A DNA stretch of 6,069 nt from CALRBF01 sp041164045 (lineage in GTDB: Bacteria > Patescibacteriota > Minisyncoccia > SW-4-49-11). The stretch lies in assembly GCA_041164045.1 (NCBI GenBank), contig JBEAQD010000059.1, positions 1-6,069 on the forward strand, written 5' to 3'. The notes beneath the pieces were generated by a model. That model was not told the origin of the DNA. It was given only the letters and a program-made list of their open reading frames with translations, and made no database searches. Positions 4,949 through 6,069 of the stretch are shown here, piece by piece (positions within the stretch are counted from its first letter, which is position 1; the number at the start of each line of letters is the position of its first letter). Made by a program: the position numbers and the translations under genes.

Positions 4949-6069
4949 TTATTTTATAGATAGTCCCAAAACTGTTTGAGCTGCAATTTGAAAATGTACT
5001 CGATTAAATTCCTCAGCTTGAGGATCTCCTGAGTGATGATATTCTCTAGCTAAAAACCCAACTTTATCAGCGTCTACTGCCACTTTACTAGTTGCATAAC
5101 TTTCTGCTGCTCTAGACATTTCGCTAGCTTGAGTTTTGATTTGTATTTTGTGAATTCTTAAAATTTGTGACAAATCTATATCCTTTTCTTTTAAATTAGC
5201 AGCAATATTATCTAATTTTATATTACGGTTGACCCTAATAATATTTCCTAAAATATTATCTTTTGGGTTAATTAAAGAATTTTCACCCTGCTGAACCATA
5301 TTTTCTAATAATATTTTTCTATACTCCTCAATTAATGTATATACTGCTAGCTGAATTTCTTCATCAGTAATAGAATTTACTAATTCAGGATTAAGAGTAA
5401 TTGCTATAGTGTCAGCCTTGTGCCTAGTATCTCCAATAGAAAATTTAGGTATGTCTATGGTAGCTAGCACTCCTGGAACTTGGGATAATTCTTCAGTGAC
5501 TATTCTCTCAGATTCTGCTCCTTTGAGATCGTCTTGCATAGTAATCTTTTGCCCATCAGTCAGTAAGCGAGAATTTCCCTGAGTTATTTGTGCAGCTCTC
5601 TCTCTATACCTAATAAACTCAGGATTTTCAGTATCAGGATTAATCAGATGACTTAATTTTTCTAGTGATAATGGTCTAGCTTCAGCAGTCCCAAATCCAT
5701 ATTTTTTGTCGACTCCAGTTTCAGCTATTATTTCTAAAATCTTGGTATAATAAATATCCATAATAGCTTCAATATCTGTTTTAGCAAGACTAGATTCTGA
5801 TTCATCTAAAGAATCCAGAAGTACCTGATATGTACGATATCTTTCTAATAAAAATTCTACAGAATCACTTTCTAATTCTAAACTACCTTCTAAATGATAT
5901 GAATTCAACTCTTTACAAGTCACATATACTTCTTGAGATGATTGAATTTCTTCTAATTTTTGTTTTAAGGTATGGACTTGTTTTTGAATTCTGGGATTAG
6001 AAGATTGCTTTTCAGAAGAGATTATAAGTTGTTGTAATGTCTCAGACTCCTTTTCTTTTTGAAGGGACA
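4949..6069 (-). CDS. Unknown protein, 5' end beyond the right edge
   Basis: I do not recognise this protein. The frame ending with the TAA at 4951-4949 is open for 372 codons to the window edge, so the start lies outside. A GTG at 5923 could be read as a start, but the 48 codons before it (for example KQVHTLKQKLEEIQSSQEVY) continue the same charged style without a stop. The N-terminal part visible here (about the first 50 residues) is rich in K, E and Q with spaced leucines and isoleucines, which suggests coiled coil. The rest is mostly helical and acidic, with no membrane segment, nucleotide-binding loop or metal motif that I can see. Recognisable landmarks are YGFGTAEARPLSLEKLSHLI, then KFSIGDTRHKADTIAITL, and near the end VGFLAREYHHSGDPQAEEF. 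It is likely cytoplasmic and co-transcribed with the small gene that follows. Confidence 0.75.
   Translation of the reverse strand, partial: SLQKEKESETLQQLIISSEKQSSNPRIQKQVHTLKQKLEEIQSSQEVYVTCKELNSYHLEGSLELESDSVEFLLERYRTYQVLLDSLDESESSLAKTDIEAIMDIYYTKILEIIAETGVDKKYGFGTAEARPLSLEKLSHLINPDTENPEFIRYRERAAQITQGNSRLLTDGQKITMQDDLKGAESERIVTEELSQVPGVLATIDIPKFSIGDTRHKADTIAITLNPELVNSITDEEIQLAVYTLIEEYRKILLENMVQQGENSLINPKDNILGNIIRVNRNIKLDNIAANLKEKDIDLSQILRIHKIQIKTQASEMSRAAESYATSKVAVDADKVGFLAREYHHSGDPQAEEFNRVHFQIAAQTVLGLSIK

Noticed and set aside
5921..5923. GTG as the start of the right-edge gene
   Set aside because: The frame is open upstream for 48 codons to the edge with the same composition, and no Shine-Dalgarno sequence precedes the GTG.
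1..6069. CRISPR array, tRNA/rRNA genes, insertion sequence ends or riboswitch
   Set aside because: I looked for spaced repeats, cloverleaf-like arms, transposase motifs with terminal inverted repeats, and structured leaders, and saw none that I could support.

Overview
The window is AT-rich and gene-dense, with short spacers, no mobile element and no RNA gene that I can recognise. Gene content and style (compact genes, start codons mostly without Shine-Dalgarno sequences, a very short SufD, unrecognised proteins) suggest an uncultured bacterium of the Patescibacteria/CPR type. This is an inference; no rRNA or other taxonomic marker is present. TAA ends most genes and TGA ends one, so the code looks standard.

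Left part, minus strand. Bases 1-299 hold the start of a reading frame that runs off the left edge but is broken by one in-frame TAA. A roughly 100-base AT-rich spacer follows, with only a weak promoter candidate. Bases 402-2468 hold a tight two-gene operon read leftward. Its first gene encodes a seven-helix membrane protein of the family usually fused to an inactive transglutaminase, here without that domain. Its second gene encodes an alpha-L-glutamate-ligase-like ATP-grasp enzyme whose C-terminus is a retropepsin-like protease domain with a DTGA motif. In proteobacteria the ligase, protease and 7TM-transglutaminase are generally encoded as separate neighbouring genes. Here the set is compacted into two genes and may form a membrane-associated peptide or amide ligation and trimming system of unknown substrate.

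Centre. A short divergent intergenic region (2469-2551) carries two extended -10 promoters that face each other and overlap, plus an 18-bp near-palindrome over the sufB -35 region. To the right, sufB and a short sufD form a two-gene operon for the scaffold of SUF iron-sulfur cluster assembly. The ATPase SufC, the desulfurase SufS and SufU are not in the window.

Right part. sufB-sufD converges on a minus-strand pair of unrecognised genes. Between them is a GC-rich intrinsic terminator whose loop contains the TGA stop of the last minus-strand gene. The larger unrecognised gene stays open through the right edge, so its true start lies outside the window.
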